DNA from: Rhodobacteraceae bacterium Alg231-30
Lineage (GTDB): Bacteria; Pseudomonadota; Alphaproteobacteria; Rhodobacterales; Rhodobacteraceae
Reading direction: 5' to 3'
DNA: 64,000 nucleotides
NCBI GenBank assembly: GCA_900143615.1
Contig: FREU01000002.1
Location: forward strand, 414,663 to 478,662
Shown: positions 1-9,189 of the stretch, in pieces
Position numbering within the stretch: the first letter of the stretch is position 1
Layout: each line of letters begins with the position of its first letter
Program-made: the position numbers and the translations under genes
The notes under the pieces: generated by a model
The model's database searches: none
What the model was told of the DNA's origin: nothing
Seen by the model: only the letters and a program-made list of their open reading frames with translations

Positions 1-1
1 C

Positions 2-223
2 AGCTTCCGATATGCACAAGCCTCAACAATCGCGCCGTTTGATTATGTGTCGATCCTGTTTGCGTTGGTCATCGGCTATGTATGGTTCAGCGAAGTTCCC
101 ACACTGTGGATGTTGATTGGGTCTTCTATCGTCATCGCGGCTGGAATTCTGATTATCTGGCGCGAGCGACAACTGGGTCTGAAACGCGGCAAAGCGCGCC
201 CCAGCCTGTCACCGCAAGGCTAG
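2..223 (+). CDS. EamA/DMT-family transporter, C-terminal fragment (5' end outside window)
   Basis: The frame opens at the window edge and ends at TAG 221-223, giving 73 residues. It shows two hydrophobic segments (around VSILFALVIGYVWF and LIGSSIVIAAGILII) followed by a charged tail, the typical end of a ten-helix EamA drug/metabolite exporter; the phrase 'FSEVPT' before the last helix fits the family. The substrate cannot be told. It is followed directly by a bidirectional terminator, so it is the last gene of its transcription unit. Confidence 0.75.
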   Translation, partial: SFRYAQASTIAPFDYVSILFALVIGYVWFSEVPTLWMLIGSSIVIAAGILIIWRERQLGLKRGKARPSLSPQG

Positions 224-272
224 ACCGTCTATTTGGTTTGAAACCATGACCCACAAACAAAATTCCATCAAA

Positions 273-300
273 AAAGGGGCGCCCTAGCTGACGCCCCTTT
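273..300. terminator. Bidirectional rho-independent terminator
   Basis: Stem AAAGGGGCG (273-281) pairs with CGCCCCTTT (292-300) around a 10-nt loop, flanked by an A-run on the left and a T-run on the right. It sits between the convergent EamA fragment and ilvE, so it can serve both strands. Confidence 0.8.
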
Positions 301-330
301 GCAAGATACTAAGTTCCCAAGCCTAACGAT

Positions 331-1200
331 TTAGGCGCGCACCAACTTCTCATAAGCCTCGGCGGTTTCGCGGGTCAGCTGACCAACCTCAAACGTATAC
401 TCGCCGATCTGTCCCACTGGCGTCACCTCAGCCGCAGTCCCCGTCAGCCAGCACTGCTCAAAATCAGCCATTTCCTCGGGCATGATATGACGCTCAATCA
501 CGGTCACGCCACGTTCTTTGAGCATCTCGATCACGGTCTGACGTGTCAGACCATTCAAGAAACAATCCGGCAGCGGCGTATGCACTTCACCATCTTTTAC
601 AAAGAAGATGTTGGCACCTGTCGCCTCAGCCACATAGCCGCGATAGTCCATGAACAAAGCGTCCGAACAGCCTTTGGCCTCAGCCTTATGCTTGGAGATC
701 GTGCAGATCATATAGAGACCCGCTGCCTTAGCATGCACCGGAATCGTCTCTGGGCTTGGGCGCTTCCACTCTGCAATGTCCAGCTTGGCACCCTGCATTT
801 TGGCATCACCATAATACGCCCCCCAAGGCCACACCGCGATTGCCATGCGCACAGGGTTTTTCGCAGACGCGACACCCATGTCTTCGCCTGACCCGCGCCA
901 GACAACAGCCCGTACATAGGCATCTTCAAGACCGGACTTGGCCAAGGTCGCCTCTTTGGCGGCTTCGATCTCGTCCACCGACCACGGCATTGGCATATCC
1001 AGCGCCTTGGCACTTTCAATCAACCGTTCGGAATGCTCACGGCTTTTGAAAATCTTGCCGTTATATGCACGCTCGCCCTCAAACACAGAACTCGCATAGT
1101 GCATCGCGTGGGTCAGCACATGCACCTTTGCTTCGCGCCACTCCACAAACTCTCCATCCATCCAGATGTACCCGTCACGATCATCATATGCGCCCGCCAT
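331..1200 (-). CDS. ilvE: Branched-chain amino acid aminotransferase (class IV PLP enzyme)
   Basis: Catalyses the last step of leucine, isoleucine and valine synthesis, transferring an amino group from glutamate to the branched 2-oxo acids. The 289-residue length is normal. The N-terminal 'DGYIWMDGEFVEWREAKVHVLTHAMHY' region (seen in pieces), the PLP-lysine context 'VHAKAAGLY' (Lys about 158) and 'YVAEATGANIFFVKDG' are typical of fold-type IV aminotransferases of the IlvE group. It is divergent from the MarR-type gene and ends against the terminator at 273-300. The ATG at 1200 is the natural family start. D-amino-acid transaminase and ADC lyase are relatives but lack this N-terminal pattern. 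Confidence 0.9.
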   Translation of the reverse strand: MAGAYDDRDGYIWMDGEFVEWREAKVHVLTHAMHYASSVFEGERAYNGKIFKSREHSERLIESAKALDMPMPWSVDEIEAAKEATLAKSGLEDAYVRAVVWRGSGEDMGVASAKNPVRMAIAVWPWGAYYGDAKMQGAKLDIAEWKRPSPETIPVHAKAAGLYMICTISKHKAEAKGCSDALFMDYRGYVAEATGANIFFVKDGEVHTPLPDCFLNGLTRQTVIEMLKERGVTVIERHIMPEEMADFEQCWLTGTAAEVTPVGQIGEYTFEVGQLTRETAEAYEKLVRA

Positions 1201-1233
1201 GGCTGCTTCCTTTCCTTGCGTCGCTTTTCATTT

Positions 1234-1273
1234 GTTGCGCAACTATGGCCGAAACGATCATATAATTGCGCAA
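1234..1273. promoter_or_regulatory. Pair of TTGCGCAA palindromes between ilvE and the MarR gene
   Basis: Two copies of TTGCGCAA lie at 1235-1242 (extended to GTTGCGCAAC, 1234-1243) and 1266-1273. Their centres are 31 bp apart, about three helical turns, so a dimeric protein could bind both on one face. They sit in the shared upstream region of the divergent ilvE and MarR/response-regulator genes. MarR autoregulation is an inference. Confidence 0.45.
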
Positions 1274-1367
1274 AATCTGAGATTCGCTACCAGTTCCTAC
1301 TTGGAGTGTCAACAAAGCTGACGTATTGTGACGGATAAACAGGCAAATTGTGAATTCCGGAGGGATC

Positions 1368-1865
1368 ATGGTCGACGTCACCCGAAGCGAAAGCCTTCTC
1401 TATCTGACTGATGAGCAGTTAAGGCAGGGAATCGAGGCAATGTATTTCGCCTACCGCGGATTTACAGCGGACCCTGACCGCATTTTGGCGTCCATGGCCT
1501 ATGGCCGCGCCCATCATCGCGCGATACACTTCATCAAACGCGCGCCGGGCACCACTGTGACCAACTTGTTGGACATTCTGGGCGTGACCAAACAATCGCT
1601 CAATCGCGTGTTGCGCACTTTGATTGAAGACGGATTGGTCGAAAGCCGCGTTGGCACAACCGACCGCCGCGAGCGCAACCTGCACCTGACCGAAGCCGGA
1701 GAGGCCCTAGAGAACCGTCTGTCGGACTCCCAACGCGCACGCATGCGCTCAGCTTTTCGTGACGCCGGCCCCGAAGCCGTTGCGGGCTTTCGTCGCGTTT
1801 TGGAATCGATGATGGACGGAGAGCTACACCGCCAGTACCTTTCCTTGCGAGAGGCTCCTAAATGA
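1368..1865 (+). CDS. petP: MarR-family transcriptional regulator, PetP-like
   Basis: A 165-residue winged-helix protein. Residues about 45-110 carry the MarR helix-turn-helix and wing ('VTKQSLNRVLRTLIEDGLVE', then 'RRERNLHLTEAGEALENR'). The start is the ATG at 1368 preceded by CCGGAGGG, rather than an in-frame GTG at 1350. Its stop overlaps the next start by 4 bp (ATGA), so it is translationally coupled to an OmpR-type response regulator. This MarR plus OmpR pairing matches PetP-PetR of Rhodobacter, where it is needed for growth and cytochrome expression. Orthology is inferred from the pairing and family, not from alignment. The ligand is unknown. Confidence 0.75.
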   Translation: MVDVTRSESLLYLTDEQLRQGIEAMYFAYRGFTADPDRILASMAYGRAHHRAIHFIKRAPGTTVTNLLDILGVTKQSLNRVLRTLIEDGLVESRVGTTDRRERNLHLTEAGEALENRLSDSQRARMRSAFRDAGPEAVAGFRRVLESMMDGELHRQYLSLREAPK

Positions 1866-2563
1866 CTGATGTAGACCCCCACCTGTTGATTGTCGACGAC
1901 GACGAACGCATCCGAGGCTTGCTGCGCAAGTTCCTCATGCGCAACGGCTTTCTGGTCACCGCAGCACGCGATGCGGCTCATGCGCGTCGCATTCTGTCTG
2001 GGCTCGACTTTGACATGATTGTGCTGGACGTGATGATGCCAGGTGAAGACGGCATGTCCCTCACCCGCGCGATCCGCGAAAACTCTGATACTCCGGTTTT
2101 ACTGCTCACTGCCAAAGGGGAAACCGACGACCGTATCGCGGGCTTTGAAGCGGGGGCTGACGACTACCTGCCCAAACCCTTTGAGCCTAAAGAACTGTTG
2201 CTGCGCATCAATGCCATACTGCGTCGAATGCCAGAGGTCGACAAAGCCGAAACCGTTCCCAAGGTGCTACATCTGGGTGACATCCGCTATGACATCGACC
2301 GCGCCGAGATGTGGCAAGGCGATGCACCTGTGCGCCTGACTGCGACGGAAAGCCAACTGATGCGCATCTTCTCTGCCCGCCCCGCCGAACCGATCAGCCG
2401 CACAACGCTTGTCGAGGAGCTAGGGCGCGACAAAGGTCAAGCTCAAGAACGCGCGGTAGACGTGCAAATCACACGTCTTCGACGCAAGATCGAAGCCGAC
2501 CCGAAACAGCCGCGTTACCTACAGACCGTGCGCGGGGCAGGCTATATGCTGGCACCGGACTGA
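1862..2563 (+). CDS. petR: OmpR-family response regulator, PetR-like
   Basis: 233 residues: a receiver domain (about 8-120) with acidic pocket D12-D14, phospho-acceptor D56 in 'VLDVMMPGEDG' and a 'LPKPFEPKELLLRI' switch region, then a winged-helix DNA-binding domain (about 135-230) ending 'RYLQTVRGAGYMLAPD'. There is no histidine kinase next to it; instead it is coupled by ATGA to the MarR-type gene. That arrangement is the PetP-PetR signature in Rhodobacterales. Which kinase, if any, phosphorylates it is not visible here. Confidence 0.8.
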   Translation: MTDVDPHLLIVDDDERIRGLLRKFLMRNGFLVTAARDAAHARRILSGLDFDMIVLDVMMPGEDGMSLTRAIRENSDTPVLLLTAKGETDDRIAGFEAGADDYLPKPFEPKELLLRINAILRRMPEVDKAETVPKVLHLGDIRYDIDRAEMWQGDAPVRLTATESQLMRIFSARPAEPISRTTLVEELGRDKGQAQERAVDVQITRLRRKIEADPKQPRYLQTVRGAGYMLAPD

Positions 2564-2626
2564 TAACCAGTGAAAGGCGGCAGGATATCCTTGCTCGCCG
2601 CGCAACAGGCTGACTAGAGTGAGCGG

Positions 2627-3562
2627 ATGACAACTGCTCTTTTTACCCACCCCGATTGCAAAAAACACATTACCCCGGCGGGCCATCCTGAACAGGTGGC
2701 CCGACTAGACCACATCGCCTCAGCTCTGTCGGCATCACAATTTAATACCTTAAGCCGCCAAGACGCACCGCTTTGCGCGGACGCCGACATTCTGCTGTGC
2801 CACCCTCAAGACCATCTGGATGCCATAACCGCGTCCGAGCCGACCTCAGGCACCATAGCCTTGGACGGAGACACCCACATGTCCCAAGGATCCACCCAAG
2901 CCGCCCGTCGCGCAGTGGGTGGTGCCGTTGCAGCAGTGGATGCTGTCTTGGGCGGAACCGCCAGCAACGCCTTTGTCGCCTGCCGCCCACCGGGCCATCA
3001 TGCGGAGCAATCAAAACCTATGGGGTTTTGCCTATTTGGAAACGCCGCCATTGCCGCCAAACATGCTCTGGAACGTCACGACCTCAAACGAGTCGCGCTA
3101 ATCGATTTTGACGTCCACCACGGCAATGGCACACAGGCTTTATTGTGGGATGAGCCACGCACGCTCTTTTTCTCTTCCCACCAAAATCCCCTTTGGCCGG
3201 GCACAGGTCTACCTGACGAAACCAGTGCGCATAATAACGTGCACAACCTGCCTCTGCCGCCGCACAGCGATGGCCGCCTGATGCGTGCCACCTATGAGGC
3301 CCATGTTTTTCCCGCCATACGCAACTTTGACCCCGAGCTGATTATCATCTCTGCAGGCTTTGATGCACACGAAGCTGACCCACTGGCGCAACTCAATTGG
3401 ACCGTGGCGGATTTCGAATGGCTAACAGGTCAAATCTGCGATCTAGCAGACCATCATTGTCAGGGCCGTGTGGTCTCGACTTTGGAGGGCGGATATGATC
3501 TGAACGCGCTTGCGGCCTCGGTGGCCGCTCATGTCCGTATCTTGATGGAGAGAGCCCGATGA
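2627..3562 (+). CDS. Histone-deacetylase-family zinc hydrolase (acetoin utilization/acetylpolyamine amidohydrolase type)
   Basis: A 311-residue arginase/deacetylase-fold enzyme. The zinc site and catalytic histidines are intact: 'RPPGHHAEQ' (H124, H125), 'IDFDVHHGNGTQ' (D162, H164) and 'SAGFDAHEADPLA'. Bacterial members remove acetyl groups from lysine side chains or polyamines; the real substrate here is unknown. Its stop overlaps the xseB start by 4 bp (ATGA), and xseB is followed by ispA and dxs, so it probably heads that operon. Confidence 0.85.
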   Translation: MTTALFTHPDCKKHITPAGHPEQVARLDHIASALSASQFNTLSRQDAPLCADADILLCHPQDHLDAITASEPTSGTIALDGDTHMSQGSTQAARRAVGGAVAAVDAVLGGTASNAFVACRPPGHHAEQSKPMGFCLFGNAAIAAKHALERHDLKRVALIDFDVHHGNGTQALLWDEPRTLFFSSHQNPLWPGTGLPDETSAHNNVHNLPLPPHSDGRLMRATYEAHVFPAIRNFDPELIIISAGFDAHEADPLAQLNWTVADFEWLTGQICDLADHHCQGRVVSTLEGGYDLNALAASVAAHVRILMERAR

Positions 3563-3801
3563 GTGACAATTCCGTTGCCGAAATGAGCTTTGAAGACGCC
3601 ATGCGCGAACTGGAACAGGTTGTTGGCCAACTGGAACGTGGCGACGTTGCCTTGGAGAAATCTATCGAATTGTACGAACGCGGCGCTACCCTCAAGGCCC
3701 ACTGCGAAGATGCCCTGAAAAAGGCCGAAGAGAAAGTTGCCGCCATCACGCTGGACAGCGACGGAAACCCTGCGGGTCTCAAACCCGTGGAAGGCCTTTG
3801 A
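3559..3801 (+). CDS. xseB: Exodeoxyribonuclease VII small subunit
   Basis: An 80-residue acidic helical protein with the family core 'SFEDAMRELEQVVGQLERGD' and 'SIELYERGATLKAHCEDALKKAE'. It pairs with XseA to form exonuclease VII, which degrades single-stranded DNA. It overlaps the preceding deacetylase gene by 4 bp and lies 27 bp before ispA, the usual xseB-ispA-dxs order of alphaproteobacteria. Confidence 0.93.
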   Translation: MSDNSVAEMSFEDAMRELEQVVGQLERGDVALEKSIELYERGATLKAHCEDALKKAEEKVAAITLDSDGNPAGLKPVEGL

Positions 3802-3828
3802 GCATCTGATCTGAAAAGGACGCCCAAG

Positions 3829-4698
3829 GTGTTTCACTCCCGCCTCAAGGACGCCGCCGCGCAAGTCGAATGCCACTTACAACAGGTAATGCAGCCCTAC
3901 GGTGATCTGCCAGTTGTGCAAGCAATGCGATATGCCAGCGCGGGCGGCAAACGCCTGCGCGCCTTTTTGGTGCTGGAAAGTGCGCGCCTGCACGAGATAT
4001 CAAACGAAAACGCGATATGGCCCGCCACCGCAATCGAAGCCATGCATGCCTATTCACTCGTCCACGACGATCTGCCCTGTATGGATGACGACGATATGCG
4101 CCGTGGCTTGCCAACCACCCACGTAAAATGGGACGAATGCACCGCTGTTCTCGCCGGAGACGCTCTGCAAACGCTTGGTTTTGAATGTGTTTCCCGCCCC
4201 GAATGCCACTCAAACCCTGCAATCCGCGCCGAACTCACCTTGACCTTGGCACGCGCAGCAGGCGCTCAGGGCATGGTGTTGGGGCAGGCTTTGGACATCG
4301 CTGCCGAAACCGCACCAAACCCGCTGACGCTTGATGAAATCACGACACTTCAAGCGGGAAAAACTGGCGCACTGTTTGGCTGGTCCGCAACCGCTGGCGC
4401 ACGCATGGCACAGGCCGATCCAGCACCGCTGGCCCGTTACGCCGCTGATCTCGGCCTTGCCTTTCAGATTGCCGACGACATTCTGGATGTCGAGGGAGAT
4501 GCGCAGACCGTTGGCAAAGCTGTTGGCAAAGACGCCGAAGCGGGCAAAGCCACATTTGTCTCTCTCATGGGACTGGCGGCAGCAAAAGCCCGAGCAAATG
4601 ATTTGATAAACGATGCCTGCGACGCGCTGTCCCCCTATGGGGCAGCCGCCGATCCCTTGCGAGAAGCCGCGCGTTTCGTTATTGCGCGCAATAGCTAA
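3829..4698 (+). CDS. ispA: Farnesyl diphosphate synthase (polyprenyl synthetase)
   Basis: Condenses IPP with DMAPP and GPP to make farnesyl diphosphate. The 289 residues contain both aspartate-rich motifs: the first in 'VHDDLPCMDDDD' and the second in 'QIADDILDVEGD', plus 'GGKRLRAFLVLE' near the N-terminus. The start is GTG at 3829, supported by AAAAGGACG six bases upstream. The gene lies between xseB and dxs, so early and middle isoprenoid steps are co-transcribed. Confidence 0.93.
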   Translation: MFHSRLKDAAAQVECHLQQVMQPYGDLPVVQAMRYASAGGKRLRAFLVLESARLHEISNENAIWPATAIEAMHAYSLVHDDLPCMDDDDMRRGLPTTHVKWDECTAVLAGDALQTLGFECVSRPECHSNPAIRAELTLTLARAAGAQGMVLGQALDIAAETAPNPLTLDEITTLQAGKTGALFGWSATAGARMAQADPAPLARYAADLGLAFQIADDILDVEGDAQTVGKAVGKDAEAGKATFVSLMGLAAAKARANDLINDACDALSPYGAAADPLREAARFVIARNS

Positions 4699-4713
4699 TG
4701 ACAAAGGCGACCC

Positions 4714-6642
4714 ATGTCAGCCAGACCAGACACACCCCTGTTGGACCGGGTATCGACCCCGGAAGATCTCAAGCAGTTCTCTGACGCAGAACTGACGCAA
4801 ATCGCGCATGAGCTGCGAAGTGAGACGATTTCCGCAGTTTCCGAGACAGGCGGCCACCTAGGTGCCGGTCTGGGCGTTGTAGAACTGACGGTGGCGCTGC
4901 ATGCGGTGTTTGACACGCCGCGCGACAAAGTCATCTGGGACGTCGGCCACCAATGCTACCCGCATAAAATACTGACAGGCCGCCGTGAACGTATCCGCAC
5001 CCTGCGCCAAGAGGGCGGCTTGTCCGGTTTCACCAAACGCAGCGAAAGCGTGTTTGATCCCTTTGGCGCAGCCCATAGCTCAACGTCGATTTCCGCAGCC
5101 TTGGGCTTTGCCGCAGCGCGCGACCTTGGCGGGCAATGCGACGGCGGGCTGGGTGACGCCATCGCGGTGATCGGCGATGGCTCGATCTCGGCGGGCATGG
5201 CCTATGAGGCGATGAACAACGCAGGTCATCTGGACAAGCGTATGTTTGTGGTGCTCAACGACAACGAGATGTCGATCGCGCCCCCCGTAGGTGCGATGTC
5301 GACCTACCTCTCCAAACTCTACGCCGGTGAGCCGTTTCAAGAGTTCCGCGCTGCCGCCAAAGGCGCAGTCTCACTATTGCCCGAACCCTTCCGCGAAGGC
5401 GCCAAACGCGCCAAGGAAATGCTCAAAGGCATGGCTGTGGGTGGGACGCTGTTTGAGGCACTTGGCTTTTCATATGTCGGCCCGATTGATGGCCACGACA
5501 TGGACCAATTGCTGCCCGTACTGCGCACTCTGCGCCAACGTGCCACAGGCCCCGTGCTGCTGCACATCATCACTAAAAAAGGCAAAGGTTATGCCCCTGC
5601 CGAAGCCGCACGAGATAAGGGCCACGCCACAGCCAAATTTGACGTCGCCTCCGGCAAGCAGGTCAAAGCCCCCTCCAACGCGCCGTCTTATACGTCGGTC
5701 TTTGGCAACGCATTAGTGGAAGAAGCCGCGCGCGACGATAAGATCTGCGCCGTGACCGCCGCCATGCCAGATGGCACAGGGCTGAACCTCTTTGCCGAAC
5801 GCTACCCAAGCCGCTGTTTTGATGTGGCCATTGCCGAACAACATGGCGTAACGTTTTCCGCCGCACTGGCTGCCGGTGGGATGAAGCCATTCTGCACGAT
5901 CTATTCAACCTTCTTGCAACGTGGCTATGATCAGGTTGTGCATGATGTCGCGATCCAACGCCTCCCTGTGCGTTTTGCCATCGACCGCGCCGGGTTGGTC
6001 GGTGCCGATGGCGCCACTCACGCAGGCAGCTTTGACATTGCCTTTATGGCCAACCTGCCTGGCATGGTTGTGATGGCTGCGGCCGACGAAGCAGAGCTCA
6101 AGCATATGGTGGCGACCGCTGTTGCACATGATGATGGGCCGATTGCCTTCCGCTACCCTCGCGGTGAAGGCGCGGGTGTGGAAATGCCTGAGCACGGCGA
6201 AGTGCTTGAGATCGGCAAGGGTCGTATGATTCAGAAAGGCACGCGCGTGGCGCTCTTGTCATTTGGCACACGGCTCGAAGAAGTGCGCAAGGCCGCTGAA
6301 GCGCTGAGCGCGCGGGGAATCACTCCGACGATTGCGGATGCCCGTTTTGCCAAACCGCTTGATCAGGACATGATCCTTGGGCTTGCGGCCGACCACGAGG
6401 CGCTGATCACCATCGAAGAAGGCGCAATCGGCGGATTTGGCAGCCACGTTGCCCAGTTGTTGGCAGAAAATGAAGTGTTTGATCACGGTCTGAAATATCG
6501 CTCCATGGTGCTGCCGGACATATTTGTCGACCAAGCCAGCCCCGCCAAAATGTATCAGATCGCGGCCATGAACGCCGAGCAGATCGAGGCCAAAGTGCTC
6601 GATACTTTGGGGATTGCGACGCTGGACAGCCGCCGCGCCTGA
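4714..6642 (+). CDS. dxs: 1-deoxy-D-xylulose-5-phosphate synthase
   Basis: Thiamine-diphosphate enzyme that joins pyruvate and glyceraldehyde-3-phosphate, the first step of the MEP isoprenoid pathway. The 642 residues are full length. Visible signatures are '[15 protein letters not shown]', the ThDP/Mg motif starting '[18 protein letters not shown]', and the catalytic '[17 protein letters not shown]' of the pyrimidine domain. It starts 15 bp after ispA with AAAGGCGA as ribosome binding site. Confidence 0.96.
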   Translation: MSARPDTPLLDRVSTPEDLKQFSDAELTQIAHELRSETISAVSETGGHLGAGLGVVELTVALHAVFDTPRDKVIWDVGHQCYPHKILTGRRERIRTLRQEGGLSGFTKRSESVFDPFGAAHSSTSISAALGFAAARDLGGQCDGGLGDAIAVIGDGSISAGMAYEAMNNAGHLDKRMFVVLNDNEMSIAPPVGAMSTYLSKLYAGEPFQEFRAAAKGAVSLLPEPFREGAKRAKEMLKGMAVGGTLFEALGFSYVGPIDGHDMDQLLPVLRTLRQRATGPVLLHIITKKGKGYAPAEAARDKGHATAKFDVASGKQVKAPSNAPSYTSVFGNALVEEAARDDKICAVTAAMPDGTGLNLFAERYPSRCFDVAIAEQHGVTFSAALAAGGMKPFCTIYSTFLQRGYDQVVHDVAIQRLPVRFAIDRAGLVGADGATHAGSFDIAFMANLPGMVVMAAADEAELKHMVATAVAHDDGPIAFRYPRGEGAGVEMPEHGEVLEIGKGRMIQKGTRVALLSFGTRLEEVRKAAEALSARGITPTIADARFAKPLDQDMILGLAADHEALITIEEGAIGGFGSHVAQLLAENEVFDHGLKYRSMVLPDIFVDQASPAKMYQIAAMNAEQIEAKVLDTLGIATLDSRRA

Positions 6643-6772
6643 AACAGTTGCCGCAGGCAAATGTCGAGGTAAACCTGTGCGCCCGCATGGGCGCTCAATT
6701 TGGTTAGGTTGACGGTAGCGCTCCCGCGGTTTTGTGCCCACCGCAAGCTGTGACACGCAGACTTGGGCCAAG

Positions 6773-6818
6773 CCGGGGCGCTGCCCCGGACCCCGAGGTA
6801 TTTGAAGCACCAAAAAGA
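6773..6818 (+). repeat. GC hairpin plus GGTATTTGAAGCA tail, intergenic repeat element copy 1
   Basis: Hairpin CCGGGGC-GCT-GCCCCGG (6773-6789) is followed by a C-rich spacer, GAGGTATTTGAAGCA and an A-rich end. The same layout is seen on the minus strand at 11430-11382. It lies 3' of dxs and abuts the convergent epimerase gene. It may act as a terminator for dxs. Confidence 0.55.
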
Positions 6819-7673
6819 CTAAGTGTTTTCTTCCTCTAGCATGGCGCGTAATGCATCCCGATAATTTGGGTATTTCAACCGCACGCCAAGCTCATCTTTG
6901 ATGCGGTCATTTTTCACGCGTTTGCTGTCGGAATAAAAACTCCGCGCCATTGGATTCATCTCTGCCTCTTCAAATGGCACTTCCGGCGGCGGCTCCATTC
7001 CGAGAAGCTCTGCCGCATAGGTCAAAATGTCCTGAGGGGGGGCCGGACTATCGTCGCAGACATTATAGATCCGACCAGGGTTGGGCGTTTTAATCGAAGC
7101 CTCTAAAACTTGCGCGATGTCATCCACATGAGCGCGGCTGAAAACTTGGTTTTTTTTGATGATACGCCGCGCCGTGCCTCTGCGCAGTTTCGCAAATGGC
7201 CCACGTCCCGGCCCGTAAATTCCGGCCAATCGGAATATATGCAACGGCAACTCAGCGTGAACTTTCCACTCGGCTTCTGCCTTGACCCGCATCTGTCCGC
7301 GCAAACCACCAGGGCCTACTGGAGTGTCTTCATCTACCCAACCGCCGTCCATATCTCCATAAACGCCTGTTGTTGAAAGATATCCAACCCAACTTAGATT
7401 TGAGGCTACTGCGTCCAATGCACCTCTGCCAAGCCGCAAGACAGGATCACCGGACTCGTCGGGGCGTATCGACGTTAAGACATGTGTGACACCTTGCAAC
7501 GCAGTTTCGAAATCAATCGGCCACATCAAAGGCGTCACGCCTGCGGCCTCTAGCTCATCCATCTTATCGGGATCACGCAGGGTTCCAATGACGGTCCAGC
7601 CTTGCGGCACCAATCGCCGCGCCAACGCCTGTGCGCAGTAGCCGTGGCCAAGAGAAAGGAGTGTTTTGCTCAT
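6819..7673 (-). CDS. NAD(P)-dependent epimerase/dehydratase-like protein (YeeZ-type, extended SDR)
   Basis: 284 residues from the ATG at 7673, where the Rossmann start 'MSKTLLSLGHGYCAQALARR' begins; a GTG at 7736 would add 21 unconvincing residues. The glycine pattern is GHGYCA rather than the canonical GxxGxxG, as is usual for the YeeZ-like subgroup. 'SNLSWVGYLSTTGVYGD' supplies the Ser/Tyr catalytic region (its Lys follows downstream), and 'RLAGIYGPGRGPFAKLRRG' is a typical SDR segment. The substrate is unknown. It is divergent from the methyltransferase gene. Confidence 0.7.
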   Translation of the reverse strand: MSKTLLSLGHGYCAQALARRLVPQGWTVIGTLRDPDKMDELEAAGVTPLMWPIDFETALQGVTHVLTSIRPDESGDPVLRLGRGALDAVASNLSWVGYLSTTGVYGDMDGGWVDEDTPVGPGGLRGQMRVKAEAEWKVHAELPLHIFRLAGIYGPGRGPFAKLRRGTARRIIKKNQVFSRAHVDDIAQVLEASIKTPNPGRIYNVCDDSPAPPQDILTYAAELLGMEPPPEVPFEEAEMNPMARSFYSDSKRVKNDRIKDELGVRLKYPNYRDALRAMLEEENT

Positions 7674-7753
7674 GACCGCAAACTGCGCTTCAAAATTGGC
7701 AGGCACAAGGGCGACGCTTGATTTTTTGTGCCACACCCCACAAAGTCTAAAAA

Positions 7754-8392
7754 ATGTGCCCTAAAAGCGACCCCAACCTTGAGGCAGCTTATGCGCTGCA
7801 AACGCCAGAAGACTCGCGTCGTCTTTATGCGGAATGGGCACAAAGCTATGATGACGATTTTGCCTTAGCCTCTGACTATGTGCTCCCACAAGAGGTTGCC
7901 CAACACTTCGCGTCAGCAGGCGGCATCGGGCCCGTTTTAGACATAGGTGCTGGCACTGGCCTCTGCGGTCAGGCTTTGCAGGCTCTTCAAATCACACCGA
8001 TCGACGCCACCGATATTTCCTCCGAAATGTTGAATATTGCGCGCCAAAAATCATTCTATCGGCGGCTGTTCTTAGGGGATCTAACCAAACAGCTTGATGT
8101 GGCCGACAACACCTACGCCGGCATTGTCAGCTCAGGCACTTTCACAAACGGTCACGTTGGACCTGATGCCTTTGATGAAGTGCTTCGCATCACCCGCCCC
8201 GACGGTCTATTGGCCATATCGATTAATGCGCAGCATTTTGGATCCGCCGGCTTTGAGGCAAAATTTGCCGCCCTCACACCACGGATCACTGATTTACAGC
8301 TGCACAAGATCCGCTTTTACGGGCCTAAAGCAACCAGTGCCCACAAAGACGACACCGGTTTTGTCGCCCTTTTCAGAAAGCGAAACAGCTAG
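7754..8392 (+). CDS. Class I SAM-dependent methyltransferase
   Basis: 212 residues. The SAM-binding motif I is 'PVLDIGAGTGLCGQAL' near residue 70, followed by 'IDATDISSEMLNIARQ' (motif for the ribose-binding acidic residue). An N-terminal stretch 'YAEWAQSYDDDFAL' is common in small-molecule methyltransferases of this fold. No substrate can be named. The gene stands alone between a divergent and a convergent neighbour. Confidence 0.75.
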   Translation: MCPKSDPNLEAAYALQTPEDSRRLYAEWAQSYDDDFALASDYVLPQEVAQHFASAGGIGPVLDIGAGTGLCGQALQALQITPIDATDISSEMLNIARQKSFYRRLFLGDLTKQLDVADNTYAGIVSSGTFTNGHVGPDAFDEVLRITRPDGLLAISINAQHFGSAGFEAKFAALTPRITDLQLHKIRFYGPKATSAHKDDTGFVALFRKRNS

Positions 8393-8403
8393 ATCGGCCA
8401 GCG

Positions 8404-9189
8404 CTATTTTCCTTGCCAAACAGGATCACGTTTTTCGGCAAACGCGCGGGCGCCCTCTAACTGATCTTCGCTGTCATAGAGCACGTCCACGCTGCGCAAC
8501 TGGCGTTGGGTAATGTGGTTCATCGCATCCTGAAACTTGGCATCTTCGGCATCGCGTACAATCTCTTTGATTGCGGCATATACCAGCGGCGGCCCCGAGG
8601 CCAAAAGCCGCGCTTGCTCCCACGCCCGATCCATCAAGGACTCAGCCGCAACAATTTCATTCACGAGCCCCCAGCGGTGCGCTTCATCCGCATCAAACCA
8701 GCGCCCAGTCAGCAACAATTCCATCGCGATGTGATAGGGAATGCGTTTGGGCAATTTGACCGAGGCTGCGTCTGCTACCGTGCCGGAGCGGATTTCGGGC
8801 AAAGCAAAACTGGCATGCTCCGCAGCGATAATGATGTCGGCCGAGATCATCAGCTCCAGACCGCCGCCACAGGCAATTCCATTCACGGCCGCGATCACCG
8901 GCTTGTTCATGTCGCGCATTTCCTGCAGCCCGCCAAAGCCACCAACACCATAGTCACCATCGACAGCATCGCCATCAGCGGCGGCCTTCAAATCCCAACC
9001 GGGGCAGAAAAATTTGTCGCCCCCTCCTGTCAGGATCGCCACACGCAATTCGGAATCATCACGGAAATCGCGAAACACCTCCCCCATGATGCGGCTGGTC
9101 GCCAAATCGATTGCATTTGCCTTTGGCCGGTCCAAAGTCACTTCAAGAATAGCGCCGTCGCGCCGTGTTTTCACGGGGCTGTCGGTCAT
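8404..9189 (-). CDS. caiD: Enoyl-CoA hydratase/isomerase, crotonobetainyl-CoA hydratase (CaiD) type
   Basis: A 261-residue crotonase. It resembles enterobacterial CaiD from end to end: 'LEVTLDRPKANAIDLATS', 'FFCPGWDLKAAADGDA', 'KPVIAAVNGIACGGGLEL', 'SFALPEIRSG' and the C-terminal 'FAEKRDPVWQGK'. CaiD hydrates crotonobetainyl-CoA to carnitinyl-CoA. The gene overlaps the stop of the upstream acyl-CoA ligase by 4 bp, so they are coupled. Other short-chain enoyl-CoA substrates remain possible; the family call rests on remembered similarity. Confidence 0.8.
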   Translation of the reverse strand: MTDSPVKTRRDGAILEVTLDRPKANAIDLATSRIMGEVFRDFRDDSELRVAILTGGGDKFFCPGWDLKAAADGDAVDGDYGVGGFGGLQEMRDMNKPVIAAVNGIACGGGLELMISADIIIAAEHASFALPEIRSGTVADAASVKLPKRIPYHIAMELLLTGRWFDADEAHRWGLVNEIVAAESLMDRAWEQARLLASGPPLVYAAIKEIVRDAEDAKFQDAMNHITQRQLRSVDVLYDSEDQLEGARAFAEKRDPVWQGK

